Shown: positions 23,728-35,054, numbered from the stretch's first letter. The stretch: 64,000 nucleotides of DNA from Roridomyces roridus (GCA_029378245.1 JARKIF010000045.1:62001-126000); one strand, 5' to 3'. Notes: generated from the sequence alone by a model not told the origin. Program-made: numbers and translations.

Positions 23728-24085
23728 GCAGTTGGTGTGACGAATGTGTTGGGTAGGATTGAAAGAGTGTAGCTGTGAGCGAGGTAAAGAAGATGCATTC
23801 AGCTCAACGAACGCGCACCTTTATAGCACAACAGTCGCCGAGTCACACAGGAAAGAAATGGTAGACCGGACCCATAAGACAATACGGCACAGCGAAGAGT
23901 CATATATAGACAAAGGATGAGTTAAACGAGGAGTCAGAGAAGAACAAGGGCACAATAAGCAGCACGAGGCTGTGCGGTCGTGGTGGAGGATTGACGTGGT
24001 TATTCCTGAACAAGAAAGCGCCCACCGACGCCCACCTCTTCACCACGTCACGTTTAAAAGGGTTTGTTTGGCGGGTGCATGATAC
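23728..24085. other. Intergenic, no gene seen
   Basis: Presumed 5' flank of the BCS1-like gene and left flank of the tandem repeat element. No recognisable coding sequence. Confidence 0.4.
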
Positions 24086-25984
24086 TTGATGGTTTGACGG
24101 AGTGTGAGGCACGAGTGCTCCACAAAACCGAGTTTGTGGATCAGCAACCGTCACCAGGGTTACGTTGCCTCTTGTCTCGAGCCACCTCACACCCTGCCAG
24201 CTGGCATCGTCGCCCTCGGCGGCGCCGTTTCTTTTGTGCCTCCGAGGTGCCAGGTGGCTCGAGTGCTTCTGCATCTGCATCTTCTTCCTTCTCTCTGTTA
24301 CTCTCCAGCCATTGCCTAGGAGTTTTGGGTGCTGCAAGCGTGGCTCGCGCGCAGCAATGGCGGTCGGCTACTGATGATTCGGGTGCGTCTTTGCGCGCCG
24401 ACCGCCTGCATGATTCTGACCTTAGTTGTTACCTTCCTCACCTTCCACGTCGGAGTCTTCTGTCCTCGCCGCTGCTGCTATCTCCGCACAGCTTACACCA
24501 CCGTCGTTACCGCTGTCATCACCACCTTGTAGATAACATCGTTGCCCAATGGATCATCTTCGTTTCCCCCTCGTTTCCCCCTCGCGTCCTTGCTTGGCGT
24601 TCTCGCGTCATCTCGTACCCTGCGTCCTGCGTTTCGCATTGCTGTCTTCTGTCCTACCTCCGTTTCCCTTATGCTTTCTGTTTGCGCTGTGGTGCCCCGC
24701 TGTTTCTGAACGTGCCGTTGCACGCTGCTGCTGCTGTCGCTGAATCGTGCCGTTGCACGCCGCTGCCGCTGTTTCTGAACGTGCCATTGCACGCCGCTGT
24801 CGCTGTTGCTGAACGTGCTTTGCACGCTGCTGTTGCTGCCGCTGAACGTGCTTTGCACACCGCTGTTTCTGAACCGTGCCGTTGCACGCTGCTGTTGCTG
24901 AACCGTGCCGTTGCACGCCGCTGTTGCTGCTGCTGAATCGTGCCATTGCACTCTGCTGTTTCTGAATCGTGCCGTTGCACGCTGCTGCGGCTGAACATGC
25001 TGTTGCATGCTGCTGAACGTGCTGGGCACGCTGCTGTCGCTGAACGTGCTGAGAGCACACCGCTGTTTCTGAACGTGCTGATGCACGCCGCTGTTTCTGT
25101 TCGCGCCGTTGCGCTGCTGTTTTCTGCTTGCGCTGTTGCGCCGATGTTGCTGAATGTGTTATTGCACACTGCTGTTTTCTGTTTGTGCCGTTGCACTTCT
25201 GTTTGCGCTGTGCGCCGCTGCCTTCTGTTTGCGCTGTGCGCCGCTGTTTTCTGCTCGCGCTGTTGCGCTTCTGCCTTCTGTTCGCGCTGTTGCGCTTCTG
25301 TTTGCGTTGTTGCGCTTCTGTTTGCGTTGTTGCGCTTCTGTTTGCGTTGTTGCGCTTCTGCCTTCTGTTCGTGCTGTGCGCTTCTGCCTTCTCTTCGCGC
25401 TGTTGCGCTTCTGCCGTCTGTTCGCGCTGTTGCGCTTCTGCCTTCTGTTCGCGCTGTTGCGCTTCTGCCTTCTGTTCGCGCTGTTGCGCTTCTGCCTTCT
25501 GTTCGCGCTGTTGCGCTTCTGCCTTCTGTTCGCGCTGTTGCGCTTCTGCATTCTGCCTTCTGTTCGCGCTGTTGCGCTTCTGCATTCTGTTCGCGCTGTT
25601 GCGCTTCTGCCTTCTGTCCGCGCTGCTGCGCTTCTGTTTGCGCTGTGCGCCGCTGTGCTGTCCTCGCTCTTTGGGAGGAGGAACTACTGCCGCTGTTCCA
25701 CCATTTTTATGCATCAAAATTAGCTGTCTTTCCACCAGCGCCGAGACCTGGGCGAGTGTCTCTTATGTTTGTGAGTCATCTGTTGTCGTCCTCCTAGTGT
25801 GTTCGGGTTTCCTGCGCGGATGCGTCGTCGACAACTCCTAATGGGTTGGGTTCCGCGCTGAAACCCTGTGTTGCGTCGGGAGCCGAGGCTGCCACTCTGG
25901 CTGACGGTGGCTTCGGCATCCTCCCAACCCGCTGCTGACTCTCCGCTTGTTCTCTGCTGCCATGGTGTGAGCACAATCCACAAA
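24086..25984. repeat. Repeat element copy 1 (block A - minisatellite core - block B)
   Basis: Block A (24086-24236, 151 bp) and block B (25851-25984, 134 bp) bracket a 1.6-kb interior. Identical or near-identical A and B blocks bracket copy 2 directly downstream. Long open frames on both strands in the interior are low-complexity translations of the minisatellite, not genes. Confidence 0.7.
24690..25660. repeat. Minisatellite, roughly 24-30 bp period, two diverged families
   Basis: 24690-25090 repeats variants of a CTGCTGTTTCTGAACGTGCC unit followed by GTTGCACGC. 25100-25660 repeats variants of a CGCTGTTGCGCTTCTGCC unit followed by TTCTGTTCG. The second half is more homogeneous (27-bp units near-identical at 25395-25550), implying recent amplification there. 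Because the period is near a multiple of three, all six frames stay open over long stretches. Confidence 0.85.
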
Positions 25985-26445
25985 TTGATGGTTTGACGGA
26001 GTGTGAGGCACGAGTGCTCCACAAAACCGAGTTTGTGGATCAGCAACCGTCACCAGGGTTACGTTGCCTCTTGTCTCGAGCCACCTCACACCCTGCCAGC
26101 TGGCATCGTCGCCCTCGGCGGCGCCGTTTCTTTTGCCCACCCTACCCACCCTTTTATAATTTGCATACATGTTAATGTACTTTGCTAACATACAGTAACA
26201 TACTAACCCTTACTGACAATTCATACATTAGACCATTATAGCATATACTACTAACTTGACTAACACTTCACTGACCAACATGGGAATAAGCCGGAAGGGT
26301 CCCACCCACCCTTCCGCGCTGAAACCCTGTGTTGCGTCGGGAGCCGAGGCTGCCACTCTGGCTGACGGTGGCTTCGGCATCCTCCCAACCCGCTGCTGAC
26401 TCTCCGCTTGTTCTCTGCTGCCATGGTGCGAGCACAATCCACAAA
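25985..26445. repeat. Repeat element copy 2 (A' - short AT-rich core - B')
   Basis: A' (25985-26135) matches A over 151 bp without a difference that I can see. B' (26312-26445) matches B over 134 bp with one change. A' begins at the base after B ends, so the copies are head to tail with no spacer. The core is only 176 bp and AT-rich. Confidence 0.75.
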
Positions 26446-26689
26446 CAGGCTGTGGTTCTGGAATCTGGCCCTGCCAGTGGCAGGGATTGCCAACGAGCGG
26501 TTCGGTCCGCTTGCCGCAGAGATAGAGATCCACGACGCGCGACAGAGGAGAGGGTTCTTCGAGGAGTCAAGCCCGGTGCAAAGGTGAGATGGCGGTGGAA
26601 AAGAGAAGAAAGGTAGATTCGTCATCCATCAAGCTGAATGATTGGCGGTGCTTGTTTGCTTCGGCTTATCATCTCTTGCCATGTCGCTC

Positions 26690-27052
26690 TAGGGATCGGC
26701 ACGGGTAAACCCGCGGGTATGTGGGGGTCTACCCGTACCCGTACCCGCGGTGGCTGTGTACCCGTACCCGCGGGTACGGGTACGGGTTACCCGCGGGTTG
26801 GTGGCTGAGATGGTGGCAGTTCGGTGCCGAAAGAAATTTTTATGGTTCAATTGATACAGTTTAATGTTCGAGAAGGTGAATTCAACATGCTTACCGTTTG
26901 AAATCACCCTCCCCCGCTCTCGATACGGCAGGTTTCCCGGCTTGGCGGCTTACCCGCGGGTCACGGGTATCCAGATCGGCTACCCGTACCCGTACCCGCG
27001 GCGGGTAAACCCGTCTACCCGCGCGGGTTACCCGTACCCGTGCCGTTGCCTA
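26690..27052. mobile_element. hAT-type MITE, 363 bp, inserted at a start codon
   Basis: Ends TAGGGATCGGCACGGGTA and the inverse of TAGGCAACGGCACGGGTA differ at two positions. Direct repeats TGTCGCTC lie at 26682-26689 and 27053-27060 (10 bp if ATGTCGCTCT is counted). Subterminal arrays of ACCCGTACCCGCGGGT-type palindromes fill both ends. An 8-bp TSD with TAGG ends is hAT-like. It carries no ORF of its own. Confidence 0.88.
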
Positions 27053-28389
27053 TGTCGCTCTCCGACCGTGCTCAGATCCGCGCCGATTTGGCAGCCGTAC
27101 AAGCCAAGATTCATTCACTGGAGTCACAGCTCACACTCCTTCACTCCGAAGAACGGACAGCTCGCGCCGCTCTCGACACCATCGTCTACCCCGTCCTCAG
27201 CCTCCCGAACGATGTCACGAGCGAAATATTCCAGCAATGTGCGGGCGATCCTCTCATTTTGGCCAGTGTATGCCGTCACTGGCGAGAAATAGCCCTCTCG
27301 TGCCCCCGATTGTGGCCGGCCATCAGCCAGCCTCTCCCAATACATCTGCTTCGGGATCGGCTTTCGCGGGTAGGCAGTGTCTCTTTCCGAATCGACGCCC
27401 CACTTTCTTCGACCCAAGACATACTTTCCATCCTTGCGCCCCACATCCCTCAGTTACTCAACCTTCATTTGTGCATCTCTGGACCCATCGTCTTTCCCCA
27501 AAGCAGCGATGGCCACGCGCCGCCATTCTCCTCCCTCCGCGAATTGGCGGTCGCCGCAGAGACGAGGAGCACATCGGAAGAAGGGGAAATCGTGCTTCCC
27601 ACTGCATCACGACTTAGGGATGTGGACCTCTGGGGAATCAAAGGCTCCGAAATACGTCTTCCCTGGGCCTAGTTGACGTCCTTGAGCTTGCAAGGAATAG
27701 AGTTTTCAGACTGCTTGGAGATTCTCCGCCTCACACCCAGTCTCGTCGCCCTAGACGCCAGCGTAAATGCACGATTGGAGGAGCAATCAACTACTACAAT
27801 CATCGAGCTCCCTTATCTCCGTACCCTCACCGTATATTATCCCGACATCCTGATGTGCCTCACAGCCCGGGCACTCGAGGAGCTTCACATTAAGAGTTTC
27901 GTCTCCGATACTGAACGCACTCTGCGAGACTTCTTCGACCGATCCGCGTCTCCTGTGCGCACTCTTCGACTCGGGTATTCGCGCTACAACTTTGCCGCGA
28001 TGTGGGAAGTCGGGAACTGCATGGAATTGCTCCCCAATCTGCGCCATCTCTCGCTGTCGGGTGTCTCTTGGACCTCGTATGATTGGGAATTCTTTATGCG
28101 ACAAATCGGCGCACGGACGCTCCTTCTTGGTCTGCAGTCGTTGACCATTACGGACTGCAACCATGCGATCCCGGTCGAGTCCATCACAGAGATGCTCTCT
28201 GAACGCGCCACAGGGAAGGGCAGGATCACGTCTTTTAGGTACAGTCAGGGTGATGATGATTCAAGCGGGGATGAAGTCGTTTCTACCCTCCGAGAGTTGC
28301 GCGCGGCGGGAATGGAGATTCATATAGGCTTGGGACCCAAGTGGGTTAGGAATTTCCGAGCGGTCGGGGCCAGGCGGTCGTGTGAGTAG
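27052..28389 (+). pseudogene. F-box protein with one nonsense codon
   Basis: ATG at 27052 gives MSLSDRAQIRADLAAVQAKI, then a coiled N-terminal helix. Next is LSLPNDVTSEIFQQC and LASVCRHWREIALSCPRLWP, the classic F-box plus following helices of mushroom F-box proteins. A TAG at 27670-27672 interrupts the frame between EIRLPWA and LTSLSLQGIEFSDCLEILRL. The frame then continues uninterrupted to 28389 through leucine-rich segments ELPYLRTLTVYY and LLPNLRHLSLSGVSW. Sense codon CAG would fit the gap (family LPWPQLTSL). No intron is needed. Total would be 446 codons before the stop. The MITE directly upstream supplies the A of the start codon. Confidence 0.8.
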
Positions 28390-28599
28390 GTTTCCTCATA
28401 CATTGTCGTCGATCTTGAGTCCGACGTGAATAGATGACTATTTGGCTTGATTATTGCATAAGTCACTTCAGGCCCGGTTGGTCCCCGAATGACTGGTGAC
28501 CCTGATATTCGGAATTAACCTGAATTCAGCGGCATCGAAGCCATGCGCCGTGTTTTCTGGATGAACAGGCCGGTGACCGCTGCCATCGTGTATATGGAT

Positions 28600-29437
28600 G
28601 TTGGGGACGTTCTCCATTCGACTTGTTCCGTCTCAGCATGGGCAAATCGCGGCCACTCCTCAGCCTCCTAGTCCCATTTGAGGGAGTGATCCATCGTCCT
28701 CAGCTCTCCTGCAACAGGCAAACTTCCGAGTTCATACGCCTCGGCCGTTTCCCTGGTGCAGTGAGTAATATAATTGAACTTCTAATCATGGCAAGGTCTA
28801 ACTATCCAGATGTCGGTCGACAGTCCTCCGTGCGTTGGAGGACGAGGTTCGTGTTTACTCCTCGCTAAGATATTACTGGCGCCTGCTTGACAGCGCTTTC
28901 AACAGTCGGCGCGAGGATCACCGCGCAAGGCTTGCCGAGAATCCCGAGATGGCTCGACACACACGAAAATCATGATTCACGATATCTGTCTCATACCCTA
29001 CTTGGTTGATAACTAGAGAGGGCACGCAAGGCTCGTGCAATATCCACTGGGCATTCCATCACTCATAAGCAAATGTGTCAACTGGCGGGAAGGACCTGGG
29101 ACTCACGGATTGGGTCCAGTAACGGGAACTGGGCCGGGGTGGCAGCAGTATTGGTCACTCGGGCCTGCAAATAGGTTTAAGTAAGGATGGCCCGAGCCGA
29201 GATCAGAAACTTACAAGGTGTGTCCTGTGAGAGCCCAGGCGTAGCATCGTGAGACTGAGTCTAGGAAGAAGCGTAGAATGGCATTAACGCACACCGTCGC
29301 CGTCACCTGAGGAAGCGGTCATTCAGCATCCAACATCAATTCAGAGAGTACAACGTACAGGGCACCATGGTAGATGCTGCTCCCTGTCCGAAGACGAAGA
29401 AAGCGAGGAGGGTAGCGGTGAGAAGTTTGTAGAGCAT
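28600..29437 (-). CDS. Putative small secreted cysteine-containing protein, paralogue of the 20.4-21.0 kb gene
   Basis: ATG at 29437 starts a signal peptide MLYKLLTATLLAFFVFGQGA, then ASTMVP, ending at a GTACGT donor (exon 29359-29437, phase 1 as in its paralogue). An internal exon near 29100-29165, preceded by tttgcag and followed by GTGAGTCC, reads PSDQYCCHPGPVPVTGPNP. A downstream frame at about 28690-28740 reads YELGSLPVAGEL, matching YELGGMPVKLQ of the paralogue. Middle exons are uncertain and the 3' end may be decayed. Probably secreted; function unknown. Confidence 0.4.
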
Positions 29438-30879
29438 TGTTGTGAGATTCTTTTGCCGCTAGCCACTATTTATGTCCGAGCTGCAACTCATTTTATGTAA
29501 GGACGGGTTGGACCGGTTGGTGTAGCGATTGTATTGGTTCTATCAACCCGCAGGAGACACTAGAGCGACGGCCAGCGAGGCATGCAGGGTTGATTCAATT
29601 TTCCCACATCCACGTTGGATATGGAGTACGATGCCCCATTAAATGGGGGTTCACGGAGCAAGTTGAAAAAGGACCAGGAATATTCGAACCGGTCTTCCAA
29701 GCAAACGAGAAGCCGTTGAGTCTGTACTGAAAATACCCAATGCCTTCACTTTGATCTGGTGTTGTTTCTTTGATAATGGAGACGTGAAGTTCAGGTTAGC
29801 TCTCCTGTTGCTGTCGCAACGCTGCCGGAGACAGCGCCCAGGGTCAGACCCTGAATCAGACATTTGGAGTTCCATACCTACCTACTTACCATAGCCCGGT
29901 AGCTCACGATGCACACCAACAGGTGACACCCAGCCACATTCCCGAATGATGAATCCCGAGTCTTGGGCCACGATCTAGGTAAGTATCCGCATTTATTCCT
30001 CGCCCGTGCCATCCCTTCTGAATTGTGTGTTAGGAGTGATTCAAGCAAGGCTAGTGGCATGCCCACAAAATTACCGTTCATGAGAGGAAATCCCGTACAT
30101 AGATTCCCACCGCAATGGCCGCGTCTTGTGTTTCGGGATCGAAGCGCTTGGCGGCCAGGGAGTAGCGCATAAAGGCAGATAAATAAAAACTGGGTCAGAT
30201 GAGGCATTCGAGGGATGCCAGTGAAATTTGTTTCCTCCGCCTTCTCGATTATCTCGAGACGAGTGATGGTGCAGAAGAATTGATGTGAAAAATTGGCGGG
30301 GGATGAGACGAGGAGTCTTGATCGAGAGAATATGTTGTATATACATAACATGCTCAATCAGGCTGCAAATGCTCAGCTTCAGGCCCCCAAAACAATTTTG
30401 GAGCTCACCACACTCTCCCCAATCCACCGTCGATCCACCGTCCCAGCCAACGTCAAAGACGACAGAGTTAAACTCCAGCCTCCAGCATTCACCCATGAGT
30501 ATGCTCGTCCCGTCTTCCTTTATTGATTCGCAGGTCCCGGCGTACCGGGCCGAACTTCGCGCTTCAAGTTCCGAACCGACGGCATCAAGACGGCATCAAT
30601 GATTCAATGTGTGTCTGTTGGGAGCCAACAAATAAACAACACTTCTTGCTTCTGACCACCATCTCGCAACTCGGAGCAGTAATTCCTCCCTCTCCGCAAC
30701 TTCATTCCAGCTAACTAGAGCCTCATCAAGGCTTAGACAACGACTGTCTTGCGTCTGGGCGGTGCCTTTGTGCGTCCTATTGTTCCTAGGCTCGCTAGTG
30801 GTAGCGGCCGACGACGCCACTTTGTACTCCTTCTCTGGCTCGCTGCCACCATCCGCACCCTCGAGCAACACTCGAGAGT
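29438..30879. other. Intergenic, no gene recognised
   Basis: Overlapping open frames on both strands (for example 29878-30496 minus) carry no known motif. The final few hundred bases should hold the promoter of F-box paralogue B. Confidence 0.35.
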
Positions 30880-32170
30880 ATGCCAATCCCGCAGGAACTC
30901 ATTGATCTCATCTTGAGCAATCTTGCGGGTGACGCGCTTAGTCTCAAATCTTGCTCCCTCACTACACGAACCTTTGTCCGTCCCTCCCAGGTTCTCCTCT
31001 TCAAAAGAGTCACAATCCTCCCTCCCATGCCCAACCGCACCGGGGATAACCCATGCCAAAGATTCTACAAACGAATCACATCATCCCCTCATCTGGCTTC
31101 TTACGTCCAAGAGTTGCGCGTCGTATTGGCGGTCCGGCCCAAAGGCTCGGAGGCGACCGAACCGGGTCTTTCCTGGATAATCTCTGGGAGGACACTCTCC
31201 CTCGTCCTTCCGCTCCTCAATCTGACACACATATCTCTTGCCGACACTTCATTCCCCGGTCGGGCGACCGGCGGCTTGAATTGGAGCCAACTCGGCCGCT
31301 CTCTTCGATCTGCCCTATCCGCCGTGTTTTCCTCGCCGATTTTGCAGTCTGTTGACCTGCAAGGGGTTTACATCTCTTCACCCCGAGAGCTGCTGTCGCT
31401 TTTCTGTGATGCATGTTCCCTCAAATCGCTGAACCTCACGCGCGTGTGGTTCGATCCCACACATAAAGACGACTCATGGCCACTGTCGCGCACATGGCGC
31501 CCCAAACTGACCTCTGTCTTCTTCTTTGAAACATTTGGCGACCCATTCTGCTCGCATTTCCGCAATCCTCAAATAGACTTGTCCGGCCTGACCAAGCTCA
31601 TGATATTAGCGTCGAGTATGGACGGATGGATTTTTGGACCGGATGTTACACCAGTACTCGGCGATCTAATGATCTATTTGGACCCACGTGAGTACTGTGC
31701 TTCTCTTTCATACACGCCAAGATCGCTCCGACAATTTAACTCCAGTTCCGAGCTTCAATTCGTTTGTGACGCCCAACCTCCGTTCACTTCGGGTGTTCAC
31801 GTCGAACTGGAGTGAAGGCTTGCTCCAGTTTTTCACAGTCTGCCCACGAAACGCACACATCGAGATATTCTCGCTCGACGGACCGTCAACACCATGTACC
31901 GTCGACTTGACGGTGCTGAACGATGCGGTGGAATCTCTCCTCCCCCACCTCCCTTCTCTGAAAAAGGTCCAACTTCGAGTGCTACAGACCCGTGACGTCG
32001 ATCACCAAGCGGTACTCGATTGGGCGGAAACGATTCGTGCCTCGTTGAAATCTTTGGCGAGCCGTGGTTTGTTGTCGATAACGGATATTTTGGGTGGGTG
32101 TTTGAGATGCAGCTCGCCTCGTGAAGATTCGAATCATTTGTCGTTTACAGGTATCCGCAACATGCAATGA
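30880..32170 (+). CDS. F-box/LRR-like protein, paralogue B (uninterrupted)
   Basis: The start gives MPIPQELIDLILSNLAGD, an F-box helix, then SLKSCSLTTRTFVRPSQVLL, SPHLASYVQELRVV, LRSALSAVFSSPILQS and SLKSLNLTRVWF, in the same order as paralogues A, C and D. Exon 1 is 30880-31687. The intron 31688-31745 (gtgagt/ccag, phase 1) sits at the conserved site. Exon 2 begins LPSFNSFVTPNLRSLRVF and ends after LKSLASRGLLSITDILG. A further short intron near 32096-32150 (GTGGGT to TTTACAG) is possible and would change only the last residues. Likely SCF substrate adaptor, judged by family only. It and paralogue C are the two family members here without a lesion. Confidence 0.78.
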
Positions 32171-33062
32171 GAAATGTCTGTGGGAGGGAGATATTGCGGC
32201 GATGCCCAATTTGACGTCGGTGTGGGCTTGGGGTTGTGCGCGACGATTCATGTTCTTGGGCGTGTTCTCGTTCCTTTTCTTGTACGTGTGTTTTCTTGAA
32301 ATCCCATTTCAGCTATATATGGTGATCACCAAGATTTTGATTGAGAGGCGGGCACGCGGGACCAAGACGATGATTGAAGCCCCTCCAATTCTGACTGAAC
32401 CAGCCCGCATGTTTCGCGGTGGAGGCTTCAGGTCCTAACATTATCTTCGCCATCTTGAAGTAGACGGCACCGTCACGGCAAGAGATTTCAAAGGTTTATG
32501 CAATTGCAAGGGAGAGGAGAGGAGCGTAACGGGTTGACTGTAAGTTGTAACCGCACTGGAATCGCTAGTGACTAAATATTGGCATTACATTTCGTTTTGA
32601 ACAATGGGAAACTCGTTCCACTGGACAACGAATTCGCACCGAACCTACGGACATCCAAGTCGCGCCAATACTCCGCCCACTAGGACTCCTCTGTGGTGTA
32701 AATCATCAAGTCTAGTAGCATCCCTTGTGCTGGCATTTCATCCACGCTCTCTTCCTCACTCTAGTCTCTTGCATATGCGGATCAGCACTTGAATCATGCC
32801 GATGGTCTGCTGCAGCGAGTCTACTTAGTCTGATCCTCGGTGATGAATTTTTTTGACCCATTGCAAGCGAGTACTCGGATTCATATCATAATTTGCACAT
32901 TTCAATTGCTGGTCATGGCAGGTGCCAAGTTCCAGACTACTCGAGATAACGATTCATACAATTTCAGGGCAGTGAGCTGTCCATCGGAGCCACGCGCTAA
33001 TTTTTTTTGACGCCGATTGGTAGCTGCTTGTCTCTTACGACCACCCTCTTCACACGACGGCC
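32171..33062. other. Intergenic, no gene seen
   Basis: No recognisable coding sequence. Holds the 3' flank of F-box paralogue B and the promoter of the membrane-protein gene. Confidence 0.4.
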
Positions 33063-34456
33063 ATGCAGAGTGGGACGACGCATCTCTCGTCCTGGTCTGG
33101 TCTCTGCTGCTCCTCGACGCGAGGCATGCTCACAGTCATCTTCCTTGTCGCAGTCTTCGGGACGGCCGCTACCGCGCAACAACTCACAATCGACACCCCG
33201 ACCACTCCTCCTGCCACTGAATGTCAGCCACTCCTGATTACTTTCAGCGGTGGAAGCCCGCCATACATCATCACCGTTGATCAATTTGCGGACCAAACGT
33301 CGCAAGTTATCGCATTCAACGACGTGACGGGAACCAGTACAGTTTGGGAATCAGTCAATGCGCCGGCGGGCGACCAGCTTGTCTTCAATATCCGGGACAG
33401 CATTGGTCAGGAAGACAGCTCCGCGCCGTTTACGGTCGCCTCTGGGTCCGATACATCTTATCTTGCATTCCGGGTGGCGGTGGGGGTGGCCCGTCGAATG
33501 GCCCGACGAGCGCATCACCAAGTTTCCCTCCCTCGACCTCGAGCAACGAGCCTAATGACTCCACTTCAAAGACGCCTACATCCTCCGCACCAATATCCTC
33601 CGTACCTACATCCTCCGCAGCCATATCCTCCGTACCTACATCCTCCGCAGCCATATCCTCCGTACCTACATCCTCCGCAGCCATATCCTCCGTACCTACA
33701 TCCTCCGCAGCCATATCCTCCGTACCTACATCCTCCGCCTCCCCGTCCACCACCCCTTCTTCCTCCAATCCCGGTCTCCAACCAACGCGGCCGCACCATA
33801 AATCTGATACCGGAGCAATCGCTGGCGGCGTCGTCGGAGGCATCCTCGCCCTGGCCCTTGTCGCATTGGCATTGTGGTGGTGCATGCGTCGACACAGAAT
33901 CAGTTTGCGTATCGAACGTATTGAACAAGGCTCTGGCGGCAAACTCCCTCCTCTGGCCGATGAAGTGGAAAATGTCCGTGAGATTCGCTCGCCGGTGTCG
34001 ACGCTGGCTTTGGATCGCCCCACACCACCCGCGGTGATCGCTTCGCAGGCGACACTGTGGGGCAAGGCCAGCGCTCCCGCGTCGGCGTCGGCCCCTTCGT
34101 CCGCTGAGGAGGAAAAGGAGCCCCACATCGACGTTGGCGCATTGGTATGGGAAGAATCAAGCACAGGAAATCAGCAGAGAACGTCTGTAACCAGTGGCAT
34201 TGGAGGAGGGGGTAGCAGCGTCCCTGCGAGTAGCAGCGGCGCTGGTTCCAGCGGATCGCGCCCCACGCGTCCGGATCCGGCGACTCAGATGCGGCTACGT
34301 ACGATGGACGAGCGGGTCGCACAGTTGGAGGCAGAGATCAATCGGATGAGTGCGCTTGCGCAGAGTTCGGCGGTGTCGAGTCCTGGGCCCGTGGATTTGC
34401 AATTGCCGCCGCCGAACTATACACCCGAGGCTCAGCATGGACAAGGAGGAGAATGA
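33063..34456 (+). CDS. Single-pass membrane protein with Ser/Thr-rich stalk; 5-bp frameshift
   Basis: ATG 33063, or more likely ATG 33126, gives the signal peptide MLTVIFLVAVFGTAATAQQ. A beta-rich extracellular domain follows (PLLITFSGGSPPYIITVDQF). A Ser/Thr/Pro stalk contains six 10-residue repeats of TSSAAISSVP type. One transmembrane helix, GAIAGGVVGGILALALVALA followed by LWWCMRR, precedes a cytoplasmic tail with a late coiled stretch (MDERVAQLEAEINRM) and the end PPPNYTPEAQHGQGGE. The ectodomain and stalk are in different frames: ATCTT is duplicated in tandem at 33455-33464. Deleting one copy restores SGSDTSCIPGGGG. Family is common in mushrooms (Mid2/SKG6-like topology, perhaps wall sensing). 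It is broken unless the duplication is a sequence error. Confidence 0.7.
33575..33754 (+). repeat. In-frame 30-bp minisatellite, six units
   Basis: CCTACATCCTCCGC recurs every 30 bp at 33575, 33605, 33635, 33665, 33695 and 33725. It encodes the Ser/Thr-rich stalk repeats of the membrane protein. Internal units are near-identical, so copy number is probably polymorphic. Confidence 0.9.
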
Positions 34457-35054
34457 TTTGAAACGGGATATACGACGGGTTTGGTGGACCGTGGATGCAG
34501 CTGTACTATTGCCAATTGGAATCTCACACACGAAAGCTTTCACGATCGACGACATGGGCAATTGGAGGGGTTAAGTGGATAGGCAGAGACAGGGAAAGGG
34601 TTTCGGGAACAGGAGTGAAAATTCAAGCGCTAGGGTTGTCTCGGAATCGCTGGTCCAAGATCAAAGTCGAGTTGGGCCAGAGTTTCGCAGATACCGCGTG
34701 GTTACAGGCGAGTGTGCAATCGACGAATTGAGGGAATTTCTGCGGCTAAAACCAGATCTGAAAGGGGCGCAAGGACGTGAGGGAGTACGATTGGGTTTTC
34801 GGTAGCTGAGATCGTGGTGGCGTTCGGGGATGCGGCAAGAAACTTCGAGGAAGTGGTTTGGTGAAGAGAGCTGTGTCACGGTTGTGACTTGTTTGTAAGC
34901 GGCATCTCGGTCTCGGCTGACGTGTACTTTTCTCTTCCTCCCGACTCTCATCCACATCTGATTCTCTGGAAACTTGAGCTGTCCGCACAATCCGGCGTGG
35001 CACTTCGGTAATCTTGGTCACGCTCACGCCACGCCGTTGTCGTTCTCCACCACC
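34457..35054. other. Intergenic, presumed promoter of F-box paralogue C
   Basis: No coding sequence recognised. Short tandem-gene spacer between the membrane protein and F-box paralogue C. Confidence 0.4.

Noticed and set aside
24608..25735. 375-codon minus-strand frame and 237-290-codon plus-strand frames
   Set aside because: Translations of the minisatellite; open in several frames because of the repeat period, with no conserved sequence.
24086..26445. LTR retrotransposon interpretation of the duplicated A and B blocks
   Set aside because: Both A and B are duplicated in the order A-B-A-B, which fits a tandem of two elements rather than one pair of terminal repeats.
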